From Actinoplanes sp. SE50/110 (GTDB lineage: Bacteria > Actinomycetota > Actinomycetes > Mycobacteriales > Micromonosporaceae): DNA of 64,000 nucleotides. The translations under genes and the position numbers were made by a program. This document shows positions 16,426-24,452 of this stretch, in pieces. The number at the start of each line of letters is the position of its first letter. Within the stretch, counting starts at the first letter, position 1. The stretch is taken from contig NZ_LT827010.1 in the NCBI RefSeq assembly GCF_900119315.1, positions 4,869,001 through 4,933,000 of the forward strand, written 5' to 3'. The notes beneath the pieces were generated by a model. The model did no database searches. It saw nothing but the letters and a program-made list of their open reading frames with translations, and had not been told where the DNA came from.

Positions 16426-17544
16426 TTGGTCGAGCCGGTCAGGGCACGGCGGTTGACGCAAGAAGAAGGCCGCAAGCTGCAACAACTAGTCCGCAGAGGC
16501 AAGCACGATTCGGTCCGGGTGCGCCGGGCGTTGATCATCATGGCGTCCGCGTCCGGGACACCCGTCGCAGCGATCGCGAACTTGATCGCCGGGCATGAGG
16601 ACACCGTCCGCGACGTGATCCACTCGTTCAACGAGATCGGCTTACGTGCGCTGGACCCTCAGTGGGCGGGAGGCCGTCCCCACCCGATCAGTGACGACGA
16701 TGAAGCGTTCATCGTCGCGACGGCCACGGCCCGCCCGAGCACGCTCGGGCGGCCTTTCACCTGCTGGAGCCTGCGCAAACTCGCCGATTTTCTGGCCACC
16801 GACGCCGCTCCTGAAGTCATCATCGGCCGGGAACGGCTGCGACAGATCCTGCGCCGTAACCAGGTCAGCTGGCAGCGGACCCGGACCTGGAAGCAGTCGA
16901 AGGACCCGGACTTCGACGCCAAACTCGACCGGATCGAGGAAGTCACCACCCGATTCCCGACCCGCAGCTTTGCGTTCGACCAGTTCGGGCCGTTGTCGAT
17001 CCGCCCCAACCACGGCCGCGGCTGGGCCCCGCGATCGCATCCGGACCGGCTGCCGGCGACCTACCATCGCACGCACGGCATCCGCTACTTCCACGGCTGC
17101 TACAGCCTCGGCGACGACCACCTCTGGGGCGTGAACCGGCGACGCAAAGGCGCAGACCACACCCTGTCCGCGCTGAAGTCCATCCGGAAAGCGCGGCCGG
17201 ACGGCGCGCCGATCTACGTAATCATGGACAACCTGTCGGCGAACAAAACGCCGACCATCCGGGCCTGGGCCGCTCGTAACAAGGTCGAGCTGTGCCTGAC
17301 GCCGACCAGCGCGTCCTGGGCCAACCCGATCGAGGCGCAGTTCGGGCCGCTGCGCATGTTCACCATGGCGAACTCGAACCACCCGAACCACACCGTCCTG
17401 GCCCGCAAACTGCAGCAATACCTGCGCTGGCGCAACGCCAACGCCCGCCACCCCGACGTCCTGGCCGCGCAACGCCGCGAACGAGCCCGAGTCCGCAGCG
17501 AACGCCAACAACGCTGGGGCCGACCCCGAGCCAAGGCCGCCTGA
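16426..17544 (+). CDS. IS630 family transposase
   Basis: A 372-residue transposase starting at TTG. The N-terminal helix-turn-helix (about 5-70) includes RRALIIMASASGTPVAAIAN. The DDE catalytic residues are Asp185 (AFDQFGPL), Asp268 (VIMDNLSANK) and Glu303 (NPIEAQFG), with a D-to-E spacing of 35 as expected for IS630. The C-terminus is Arg-rich. All key residues are present, so the element is probably active. Confidence 0.93.
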   Translation: MVEPVRARRLTQEEGRKLQQLVRRGKHDSVRVRRALIIMASASGTPVAAIANLIAGHEDTVRDVIHSFNEIGLRALDPQWAGGRPHPISDDDEAFIVATATARPSTLGRPFTCWSLRKLADFLATDAAPEVIIGRERLRQILRRNQVSWQRTRTWKQSKDPDFDAKLDRIEEVTTRFPTRSFAFDQFGPLSIRPNHGRGWAPRSHPDRLPATYHRTHGIRYFHGCYSLGDDHLWGVNRRRKGADHTLSALKSIRKARPDGAPIYVIMDNLSANKTPTIRAWAARNKVELCLTPTSASWANPIEAQFGPLRMFTMANSNHPNHTVLARKLQQYLRWRNANARHPDVLAAQRRERARVRSERQQRWGRPRAKAA

Positions 17545-17551
17545 CGGATCG

Positions 17552-17580
17552 GACCCGGTGAACGTTCGTGGTCAACGCAC
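17552..17580 (-). repeat. right terminal inverted repeat of the IS630 element
   Basis: Inverse complement of the left end with one mismatch. It ends at the C before the flanking TA at 17581-17582 and starts eight bases after the transposase stop. Confidence 0.9.
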
Positions 17581-17834
17581 TAGACACCGATCGCCCTCCC
17601 CGACCCTCACATTCCGGTCCTCAATGCTGTTCAGAGCACCTATTCAACCGTCGTCAGTTCTTACTCTCGCTGGACGTGCCGGTGGTGATGAGTGGCTATC
17701 GGTGCCTGCTGGTGAGCGGGCCTCGACGTGGTGCGAGTGGTTCTTTAGGATCGTGGGCACGGCATCGCGTGTCGGTCACCGGCCGGGTGAGGCATGGAGG
17801 TGCCCGTGAGATTGCCTTGCGGAGGCATCCACAC

Positions 17835-18224
17835 ATGCCAGTTGAGTTGAATCACACCATCGTCCACGCCCGGGACAGCCGGGAGTCGGCCGAGTTCCTG
17901 GCACGCATCCTGGGACTTGAGGTCGGAGCCGAGTGGGGCCCGTTCATTCCGGTAACCACCGGCAACGGGGTCACACTCGACTTCGCCGCCATCCCGGCGG
18001 GGCCGATCGCCACGCAGCACTATGCGTTTCTGGTTTCCGATGAGGAGTTCGACGCGGCCTTCATGCGAATCCGGGAGGCCGGCGTCACATACTACGCGGA
18101 TCCGCACCTGAAGCAGCCTGGAGAGATCAACCACCACCACGGTGGACGCGGCCTGTACTTCAAAGATCCGGCAGGGCACGGCATGGAGATCATCACTCAG
18201 CCCTACGGCACAACCGTGAACTGA
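17835..18224 (+). CDS. VOC (glyoxalase/bleomycin-resistance) family protein
   Basis: A 129-residue VOC protein. The ATG at 17835 has GGAGG nine bases upstream; in-frame sequence further upstream reads into the IS end and is not plausible coding. The paired beta-alpha-beta-beta-beta modules appear as LNHTIVHARDSRESAEFLAR and, at the C-terminus, GGRGLYFKDPAGHGMEIIT. Metal-ligand candidates are His6 and the Glu in GMEIIT. The 250 bp between the IS and this gene show no gene. Confidence 0.87.
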   Translation: MPVELNHTIVHARDSRESAEFLARILGLEVGAEWGPFIPVTTGNGVTLDFAAIPAGPIATQHYAFLVSDEEFDAAFMRIREAGVTYYADPHLKQPGEINHHHGGRGLYFKDPAGHGMEIITQPYGTTVN

Positions 18225-18386
18225 CGCTACGGCCGGTGAAGGAGTGGCAGGCCAGGGAGTGCCCCGGCCCGCCACTTCGACCGGATCGTGACCGACTCCA
18301 ACGGCCGAGCTCGTCGGCAGCGGATCCGGATGTCGGTGCCTACGCCCGCGGTCTGACCCCATGGACTTCACCACGATCCGTCGGCA

Positions 18387-18862
18387 TCAAGAGGCCCGAC
18401 GGAGCCCGTCCAGGAAACCGGCCAGCACGGCATCCTGTTCCGCGGTCAGCGGCTCTCGCGGAATGTCCCAGGTCTTGCCGTCGCCGGTACGCAGCAGGTA
18501 GGCGTCGTCGTCCTGCCAGAGCCAGGTGAACGCCGACCACGGAAGCTCGGTCGATGTCTCCGCGGTGCGGGACTTGAATTCCTTCCGGGTAAGCACCCAG
18601 GTCCGCGCCAGGCGGCCGGTACCGTCACCTGACGCTTCCACCGCCAGAACCCGACGCCGGCGAGCGCGACGGCCATGGTGACCAACACCGCACCCACCGC
18701 GAGCTCGTTACGCACCGACCCGGCAACGCAGAAGACGAGCCAGCCCAGCACGCCGAGAATCACCGCCGGGATCACGAACGGCTTGGCGGCCTTCGACCCG
18801 GCGGCGGCGAACCTGCGGCGGAAGTACTTCGACGACCGCGCATGGGTGAATTCGATGTGCAC
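18387..18862 (-). pseudogene. YcxB-like membrane protein with a frameshift
   Basis: Two overlapping minus-strand frames make one protein. The 5' part from GTG 18862 encodes MHIEFTHARSSKYFRRRF and two membrane helices (PFVIPAVILGVLGWLVFCVA, LAVGAVLVTMAVALAGVGFW). The 3' part, in another frame, encodes TWVLTRKEFKSRTAETSTEL, PWSAFTWLWQDDDAYLL and a C-terminal helix, a typical YcxB domain ending. The frame change lies near 18640. A single-base indel, real or a sequencing error, would explain it. The intact protein would be about 158 residues. Confidence 0.75.
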
Positions 18863-18982
18863 CGATAGAGACTACGAAACGACGAGCGCGACGCGGTGGC
18901 GCACGCCCTCGGAGGATGCCGGGCGGCGGGTTCGCCGCGTCCACCGTTGGTCGTCCTGCCGGCAGGGCGGCGAACCCGCCGG

Positions 18983-19705
18983 TCAGCGCGCGGCGCCCGG
19001 GCTCCGGTACCAGATGGTCGTACCCACCGTCCGGAAGCCGAGGGACTCGTAGAGAGGTATCCCGGCCGCTGTCGCCACCAGCGTGAAGACGCGCGTCGGG
19101 TAGGCCGCGATCGCGGTGGCGAGCAGGGCCCGGGCCAGCCCGCGCGACCGGAACCCGGGCAGCGTGGCCAGCCAGTAGACGCCGGCCGCGACGCCGTCGT
19201 CGAAGGTGTACGCGGCGGCGGCCGGGCGATCGCCGAGATACGCCAGCCAGACCTGCCAGCCGGGCGCGGTGAGCAGGCGCTCGGGCAGCGCCGCGCCGCG
19301 CACCAGCGGCAGGAACTCGGACATCGGGAAACTCTCCACCATGATCCGCTCGGCCACGGCGAGTTCGTCGGCGGCGGTCACCGGGGTCACCCGCACATCG
19401 GGCGCGTTGCGCGGATCCGGCGGGCCGGCCGGCCGGTTCATCACCGGCATGCGGCGCACCGTGGCCCCGGCGGCCTCAGCCGGTTCCGCGCCGAACGTGT
19501 CCTCGACCGTCACCGGACGCCCGTCCGGCACGGTCGCCAACAGTGCGGCGACGGCCGCGGCCGGTAGCGGGCGGGTGACCAGCAACCGGGTCGCCGGGGC
19601 CCGGTCGGCCCGCAGATGATCGCCGAGCTCACGCGCGCCGGGCACCAGCACCCGCCACATCGCCGCCGCGTTGGACACGTGGACATGCACCCCGTCGGTG
19701 ATCAC
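18983..19705 (-). CDS. GNAT family N-acetyltransferase, two-domain
   Basis: A 240-residue protein from a GTG at 19705 (MITDGVHVHVSNAAAMWRVL). The C-terminal GNAT domain (about 120-240) has VYWLATLPGFRSRGLARALL as the acetyl-CoA motif and LYESLGFRTVGTTIWYRS as the last strand/helix. The N-terminal half (about 1-115) resembles the degenerate first GNAT-like half in FR47-type proteins. It shares a 69-bp divergent promoter region with another GNAT gene. Confidence 0.85.
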   Translation of the reverse strand: MITDGVHVHVSNAAAMWRVLVPGARELGDHLRADRAPATRLLVTRPLPAAAVAALLATVPDGRPVTVEDTFGAEPAEAAGATVRRMPVMNRPAGPPDPRNAPDVRVTPVTAADELAVAERIMVESFPMSEFLPLVRGAALPERLLTAPGWQVWLAYLGDRPAAAAYTFDDGVAAGVYWLATLPGFRSRGLARALLATAIAAYPTRVFTLVATAAGIPLYESLGFRTVGTTIWYRSPGAAR

Positions 19706-19774
19706 ACGGGGCACCTTAACGCGTACCACCAATAGTTTGACTGTGTCGATGTCTTGCCTCGATAAGCTTGGATC

Positions 19775-20311
19775 ATGGGAGTCGGCGGGGAGCGCATCGG
19801 GACGCAGACGGTGGTCCGGCCGGCGCGGGTGGGGGATCTCGATGCGGTGGCCGGGGTGCATGTCGCCGCGCGCAACGGGGTCCTGCGGGACGTGCAGAGC
19901 GCTGCGCAGCTGGCGGCACGGGCGGTGGTGGTGCGCGGCGCCTATGTGCCGGCGATCCTCGGCGACCCGGGCCGGGAGCTGCTGGTCGCGGAGCACGACG
20001 GCGAGGTGGTCGGCATGGCGCTGATCGGCCCGCCGCACGACCCGGCCGCCGACGTGACGCGGATCGGCGAGTTGTGGCAGATCCAGGTGCGGCCGGACCA
20101 TCAGGGGCGCGGTGTCGGGCAGGCGCTGCACCGGGTGTGTGCCGACAGCTGGCGGCGTCGCGGCCTGCGGACGGCCCACGCCGAGGTGTGGGAGGCCAAC
20201 GCCGGTGCCCGGCGGTTCTACGATCGGCTCGGCTACCGCTTCGACCGGCGCACCCGTCCGGCGTACGGCGACACCTGGTTCGCCCGGCTCGTCAGGGATG
20301 TGCCGTGGTGA
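19775..20311 (+). CDS. GNAT family N-acetyltransferase
   Basis: A 178-residue acetyltransferase. IQVRPDHQGRGVGQALHRVC (about 106-125) is the acetyl-CoA motif, and AEVWEANAGARRFYDRLGYR is the alpha-4/beta-5 region. It is divergent from the GNAT gene at 18983-19705, but the two are not close paralogues. The substrate is unknown. Confidence 0.88.
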   Translation: MGVGGERIGTQTVVRPARVGDLDAVAGVHVAARNGVLRDVQSAAQLAARAVVVRGAYVPAILGDPGRELLVAEHDGEVVGMALIGPPHDPAADVTRIGELWQIQVRPDHQGRGVGQALHRVCADSWRRRGLRTAHAEVWEANAGARRFYDRLGYRFDRRTRPAYGDTWFARLVRDVPW

Positions 20312-20344
20312 GCCGTGGGCTGTCGGTGCGGGCCTCGATGGTCC

Positions 20345-20464
20345 CGCCTGGCGGTCCTGGACGGCGTGCCTGGTGACCGGGCGGTCGGCTACGCCCGGGC
20401 CCACCACTCTCCCGGGGCCGTCGAGATGCCGTGGCAGCGGCGGTTCGTCGCCCCGTTCCGCTGA
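20345..20464 (+). pseudogene. short coding remnant
   Basis: Forty codons with the local third-position bias end at a TGA at 20462: LAVLDGVPGDRAVGYARAHH, then MPWQRRFVAPFR. There is no start codon with a ribosome site, so it reads as the C-terminal stump of a lost gene. I could not place the family. It fills the gap between the GNAT and L,D-transpeptidase genes. Confidence 0.25.
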
Positions 20465-20466
20465 TG

Positions 20467-21237
20467 TCAGGCGCTGTGCAGGTCGGCCGCCGGGGCCATC
20501 ACGATGCGGGGGTGGCGGGCCGGGTCGAGCCACTTCAGCAGGGTGACCATGTCGTCCTTGCCGACCGAGACGCAGCCGGCGGTGTTGCCGGCGCCGCTGC
20601 AGTGCAGGAAGACGGCGGAGCCGGCGCCGACGTGGGACGGGGTGGCGGTGACGTTCTGCCCATGGGAGGCGTCCCAGTGCACGCCGGCCGGGCGGTTGAA
20701 GTCGATCACCGCGGCGTAGGCGTACTGCGTCGGGTAGTCGGCGAGGCGTTCCGATTCGGTGATCCGCCAGGTGCGGGTGGTGGGTGCGGACGGCTGGAAG
20801 ATGTTGTAGGTCGCCGGGTCGAGTTTGTCGCCGGCCCAGTAGTCGTCGCCGTCGACTTTGCGGTACGGCAGCCGGCTGCCCGGGTTCGCCTGCACCCCGA
20901 AGCCCTCGGTGAGGGTGAACGTCCCGGCCGGGGTGAGCCCCCGGTCCTGGACCCGCTTGGCCGCCCAGGCCCACCCGCCGTAGCCGGTGCGGGCCGGCAT
21001 CGCCGGGTACGCCACCTGCCACCGGCCGTCGCTGTCGCGCTGGAAGCTGCGCAACGTGGCATACGTCGACGTCCAGCTCTCGCCGCTCACGATGATCGCC
21101 TGTGCCGCGTCGCCCAGGTGTTTGTAGCGCAACTGCAGGCCGACGGGTTGCGGCTGGGGGCGGACCGGGAGTCCGGCCGCCGCCGCCAGGGTGGTGAGTA
21201 CCGCTCGCCGTCGCACAGCTGCAGTCTTGTCGATCAC
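20467..21237 (-). CDS. secreted L,D-transpeptidase-like (YkuD) protein
   Basis: A protein of 256 residues from the GTG at 21237, the likeliest start because it puts AVRRRAVLTTLAAAAGLP close to the N-terminus as an export signal (twin-Arg-like). A longer frame reaches 21303. The catalytic region is at the C-terminus: SAVFLHCSGAGNTAGCVSVG, with His and Cys positioned as in the YkuD active site. The family crosslinks peptidoglycan with 3-3 bonds or attaches proteins to it. It diverges from the glucanase gene. Confidence 0.8.
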   Translation of the reverse strand: MIDKTAAVRRRAVLTTLAAAAGLPVRPQPQPVGLQLRYKHLGDAAQAIIVSGESWTSTYATLRSFQRDSDGRWQVAYPAMPARTGYGGWAWAAKRVQDRGLTPAGTFTLTEGFGVQANPGSRLPYRKVDGDDYWAGDKLDPATYNIFQPSAPTTRTWRITESERLADYPTQYAYAAVIDFNRPAGVHWDASHGQNVTATPSHVGAGSAVFLHCSGAGNTAGCVSVGKDDMVTLLKWLDPARHPRIVMAPAADLHSA

Positions 21238-21337
21238 CACCGCCGGAGCAAGCGGCCGGCCGGACACGGGCCACCACGAAACCGGTTCCGGAACCGTGAA
21301 CACCTTGTTACATAGGCGTTAACCGATGAAACTCCTT

Positions 21338-21351
21338 AGAGAGCGCTCTCA
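21338..21351. promoter_or_regulatory. LacI-family (CebR-like) operator
   Basis: AGAGAGCGCTCTCA contains the perfect palindrome GAGAGCGCTCTC. The general form resembles the CebR box of Streptomyces, TGGGAGCGCTCCCA, with two symmetric changes. It lies 33 bases upstream of the ATG of the secreted glucanase, where it could block transcription until a sugar inducer is present. A perfect version occurs upstream of the glycoside hydrolase at 58361. Confidence 0.7.
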
Positions 21352-21383
21352 CAGTCCCGCCGGCCCGCTCCCCTGGAGGTTCG

Positions 21384-23132
21384 ATGAGCCCTGTCCCCCG
21401 ACGGCGCCTACTGATCGGCGCCCTGATCACCGTGCTGGTCGCGGCGTTCGCGGCGGTCTTCGCCGGCCCCGCGCAGGCTGCCGACCAGCTGCTCTCCCAA
21501 GGCCGGCCGGCCACCGCGTCGTCCGCCGAGAACGCCGACACCGCGGCGGCCAAGGCGGTCGACGGGAACGCGAGCACCCGCTGGTCCAGCGCGTTCAGCG
21601 ACCCTCAGTGGATCCAGGTCGACCTCGGCGCGGCCGCCACCCTCAGCTCGGTCACCCTGAACTGGGAGGCCGCGTACGCCAGGTCCTTCCAGATCCTGAT
21701 ATCCACCGACGGCACCACCTGGACGACCGCCTACAGCACCACCACCGGGACGGGCGGTACGCAGAGCCTGGCAGTCGGCGGGACCGCTCGTTACGTGCGG
21801 ATGAACGGGACCGTGCGGGCCACCGCGTACGGCTACTCGCTGTGGGAGTTCCAGGTCCACGGAACGTTCACGGCGTCCGGATGCTCGGCGAACGACTCGG
21901 CGCGTGGCGCCACGGCGACCGCGTCCTCCGCGGAGAACGCCGACACCGCGGCGGCCAAGGCGGTCGACGGGAACGCGAGTACCCGCTGGTCCAGCGCGTT
22001 CAGCGACCCGCAGTGGATCCAGGTGGACCTCGGCGCGGCCGCCACGGTCTGCGGGGTGGAGCTGAGCTGGGAGGCGGCGTACGCCAGGTCCTTCCAGATC
22101 CTGATCTCCGCGGACGGCAGCACCTGGACGACCGCCTACAGCACGACGACCGGCGCCGGCGGCAACCAGTCGCTGACGGTCAGCGGCACCGGGCGGTACG
22201 TGCGGATGAACGGGACCGTCCGGGCGACCGTTTACGGCTACTCGCTGTGGTCCTTCGTCGTGCACACCACGACGGGTGGCACCGGCACGCCGCCGGGCGG
22301 CACCACCATGCCGGACTCCTTCTGGGGTGACACGAGCGGCATTCCGGCGGCTGGAAACGTCCTGCAGGTCAAGATCTTGAACCGCACCAACGGCAGATAT
22401 CCGGACAGCCAGGTGTACTGGAGTTACAACGGGGTCGCGCACTCGATCGCCGAGCAGCCCTATTTCGACATGCCGGCCAACACCGCCGGGCGGATGTATT
22501 TCTACCTCGGCTCGCCGAACAGCCAGTACTACGACTTCATCGAATTCACCGTGGGACCGGACCAGTTCAACGGCAACACCACGCGGGTCGACGCCTTCGG
22601 GTTGAAGATCGCGATGCGGCTGCATTCGCACGACGGCAACGACGTGCAGGTCGGTGAGGATTACCAGACCTTCACCGAGGACCGGGCGGTGACCTTCCAG
22701 AAGTTCTCCGACGAGGTGCCGGCCGAGTTCAAGCACCTGGCGACGGCGACCGCGCCGTACCGGATCCTGGCGCCGGGCAGCGACGCGGCGTTCCGGCAGG
22801 GCGGGCAGTACCAGAACTATCTGTCCGGCTACGCGGCGCAGAACGGGATCACCGCGATCACGTCGGACATCTTCGGGTGCGCCGGGGTGCTCGCCGGGCA
22901 GCCGCAGCAGTGCGCGGCGCTGAACCGGCACACGATCGACCTGCCGCAGGCGCAGTGGGAGACGCCGTCGAACTTCTACCGGGCGGCGCCGGCCAACTAC
23001 TACGCGAAATTCTGGCACGACCACGCGCTGGGGAGACTGGCCTACGGGTTCCCCTATGACGACGTGGCCGGCCAGAGTTCGTTCGTGTCGCACGGCGACC
23101 CGCAGTATCTGCTGGTCGCGGTCGGATGGTGA
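21384..23132 (+). CDS. secreted beta-1,3-glucanase (GH64-like) with two discoidin domains
   Basis: A 582-residue exported enzyme. The signal peptide (RRRLLIGALITVLVAAFAAV, about 6-33) is cleaved near AQA-AD. Two discoidin (F5/8 type C) domains follow at about 38-160 and 175-292, then a short Gly/Thr linker. The C-terminal catalytic domain (about 310-582) matches GH64: VLQVKILNRTNGRYPDSQVY, RMYFYLGSP, FSDEVPAEFKHLA and FWHDHALGRLAYGFPYDD. It would cleave laminarin or fungal beta-1,3-glucan, with the discoidin domains as carbohydrate binders. GGAGG lies just before the ATG. Confidence 0.9.
   Translation: MSPVPRRRLLIGALITVLVAAFAAVFAGPAQAADQLLSQGRPATASSAENADTAAAKAVDGNASTRWSSAFSDPQWIQVDLGAAATLSSVTLNWEAAYARSFQILISTDGTTWTTAYSTTTGTGGTQSLAVGGTARYVRMNGTVRATAYGYSLWEFQVHGTFTASGCSANDSARGATATASSAENADTAAAKAVDGNASTRWSSAFSDPQWIQVDLGAAATVCGVELSWEAAYARSFQILISADGSTWTTAYSTTTGAGGNQSLTVSGTGRYVRMNGTVRATVYGYSLWSFVVHTTTGGTGTPPGGTTMPDSFWGDTSGIPAAGNVLQVKILNRTNGRYPDSQVYWSYNGVAHSIAEQPYFDMPANTAGRMYFYLGSPNSQYYDFIEFTVGPDQFNGNTTRVDAFGLKIAMRLHSHDGNDVQVGEDYQTFTEDRAVTFQKFSDEVPAEFKHLATATAPYRILAPGSDAAFRQGGQYQNYLSGYAAQNGITAITSDIFGCAGVLAGQPQQCAALNRHTIDLPQAQWETPSNFYRAAPANYYAKFWHDHALGRLAYGFPYDDVAGQSSFVSHGDPQYLLVAVGW
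21509..22262 (+). repeat. tandem duplication of the discoidin-coding segment
   Basis: Two copies (starting near 21509 and 21915) match almost base for base over long stretches, for example the segment encoding TAAAKAVDGNASTRWSSAFS, including most third positions. The copies differ more toward their ends. This points to a recent internal duplication or gene conversion. Confidence 0.8.
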
Positions 23133-23133
23133 A

Positions 23134-23337
23134 TCAGTCGCGGTGCGCCGGCCGCACACTGCCGGCGATCGGTACCGCGAGGGCCGGCAGGGCGGCCACC
23201 ACGATGAGTGCCCTCAGCACGCCGACATGGTGGCCGAGGAAACCGATCGCCGGCGGCCCGCCGAGGAACGCGCGGTAACCGATCGACGCGATCACCCTGT
23301 CCCGGGCGGCGGCCATCCGCGGATCGTCGCCGCCCGC
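23134..23337 (-). pseudogene. C-terminal remnant of an MFS transporter
   Basis: About 67 codons end at a stop at 23134 and encode MAAARDRVIASIGYRAFLGG, PPAIGFLGHHVGVLRALIVV and a final helix. This matches the last two helices of MFS exporters ('[23 protein letters not shown]'). Upstream the frame turns into Arg-rich sequence without membrane segments, so about 80% of the gene is gone. Five residues expected between helices (such as the 'T' of ATIGY) also seem altered. Confidence 0.65.
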
Positions 23338-23373
23338 GCCATCCCGACCGGGAAGCCGAGCGAGGCGCCCATA

Positions 23374-23413
23374 TGTACGCGCGTACACACGTTGGGTATG
23401 CGTGTACATACCC
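23374..23413. promoter_or_regulatory. paired palindromic operator-like sites upstream of the DHFR-like gene
   Basis: TGTACGCGCGTACA (23374-23387) is a perfect 14-bp palindrome. Six bases later GGGTATGCGTGTACATACCC (23394-23413) has perfect 7-bp arms around a six-base centre. They lie 49-88 bases before the ATG at 23462, fitting binding of a dimeric regulator such as TetR or GntR. They also lie upstream of the MFS remnant on the other strand, so the regulator may once have controlled that exporter. Confidence 0.6.
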
Positions 23414-23461
23414 ACCGGGCAGCGATCCCACGGGAGCCGCCCCCTGCGGGAGACTGGCACG

Positions 23462-24025
23462 ATGGGGAAACTGACCTACGGGATGAACGTGAGCCTGGAC
23501 GGCTACATCGCCGCGCCCGGCGGCGACCTCGGCTGGGGCGCGCCGAGTGACGAGCTGTTCCAGTGGTGGTCCGACCGGGTGGCCGCGACCGGGCTGGCAC
23601 TGTACGGGCGCCGGCTGTGGGAGACGATGAACGCGCACTGGCCGACCGCCGACCGGCGGCCTGATGCCACCCCGGCGCAGATCGAGTACGCCGGCCGCTG
23701 GCGGGCCATGCCGAAGGTGGTGTTCTCCTCGACGATCGGCGCGGTCGACGGCAACGCGCGTCTGGTCACCGGGGACGCGGTCGCCGAGATCACCCGGCTC
23801 CGGGCCGGCGACGGCGGCCCGATGGACATCGGCGGCGCCACCCTGGCCGCGGCGGCCGTGCGGGCCGGGCTGATCGACGAATACGTGCTGGTCACCGCGC
23901 CGGTCCTGGTGGGCGGCGGCACGCCGTTCTTCACCGCCCTGGACAGCTGGGTGAACCTGAACCTGGTGGAGACCCGCGCCTTCCCCGGCGGCGTGCTCCT
24001 GACCCGGTACGAGACGAGGCGATGA
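23462..24025 (+). CDS. dihydrofolate reductase family protein (RibD C-terminal type)
   Basis: A 187-residue protein. MGKLTYGMNVSLDGYIAAPG opens the fold, ALYGRRLWETMN is the NADPH-side helix, VVFSSTIGA and MDIGGATLAAAAVRAGLIDE are typical, and VLVGGGTPFF closes the core. Members are usually annotated as riboflavin-pathway-type reductases of unknown substrate. The ATG at 23462 is chosen; upstream in-frame sequence overlaps the operator sites. It is four bases upstream of the VOC gene. Confidence 0.88.
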   Translation: MGKLTYGMNVSLDGYIAAPGGDLGWGAPSDELFQWWSDRVAATGLALYGRRLWETMNAHWPTADRRPDATPAQIEYAGRWRAMPKVVFSSTIGAVDGNARLVTGDAVAEITRLRAGDGGPMDIGGATLAAAAVRAGLIDEYVLVTAPVLVGGGTPFFTALDSWVNLNLVETRAFPGGVLLTRYETRR

Positions 24026-24029
24026 GAGC

Positions 24030-24452
24030 ATGATCGAACCCACGGTGGCCGTCCGGATAGCGCGTCCGAGTCGCGATCTGGCCGCGGCGGAACGCTTCTA
24101 CGTCGACGGTCTCGGGCTGACCGTCATCTGGCGCACGACCGGCGACCTGCAACCCGGCGAGCACGACCTGATCATGCTCGGCTGGCCCGGCGCGACCTGG
24201 CACCTGGAGCTGGTCGGCGGCCCGAACCTGACCGTCGAGCCGTCGCCCACCGCGGCGGACCTGCTCGTCCTCTACCTGGCCGGGCCGGTCGACGAGGCCC
24301 TGATCGCCCGGCTGGAGCGGGCCGGCGGCCGCCGGGTCGCGCAGGGCGGGTACTGGGACCGCTGGGGTGTCACCGTCGTCGACCCGGACGGCTACCGCCT
24401 CACCCTGTCCACTCGTTCCTGGTCCAACGGGACTACAACGCCACAACCCTGA
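24030..24452 (+). CDS. VOC (glyoxalase) family protein
   Basis: A 140-residue VOC protein: TVAVRIARPSRDLAAAERFY at the start, TWHLELVGG in the middle and a closing WGVTVVDPDGYRLTLSTRSW. It follows the DHFR-like gene by four bases on the same strand and its last 20 bases overlap the end of the convergent membrane-protein gene. The ligand is unknown. Confidence 0.88.
   Translation: MIEPTVAVRIARPSRDLAAAERFYVDGLGLTVIWRTTGDLQPGEHDLIMLGWPGATWHLELVGGPNLTVEPSPTAADLLVLYLAGPVDEALIARLERAGGRRVAQGGYWDRWGVTVVDPDGYRLTLSTRSWSNGTTTPQP

Larger units (their letters stand above)
16306..17580 (+). mobile_element. IS630-family insertion sequence, complete, 1,275 bp
   Basis: The element begins GTGCGTTGACCACGAACGTT and ends with the inverted complement. 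Terminal inverted repeats of 29 bp (16306-16334 and 17552-17580) differ at one position. TA dinucleotides flank it (16304-16305 and 17581-17582), the target duplication expected of IS630/Tc1-mariner elements. One intact transposase gene fills it. The nearly perfect ends and open reading frame suggest recent insertion. Confidence 0.93.

Noticed and set aside
21408-23159. Minus-strand frame of 583 codons opposite the glucanase
   Set aside because: It is a shadow of the discoidin/GH64 gene; its repeats only reflect the duplicated discoidin DNA.
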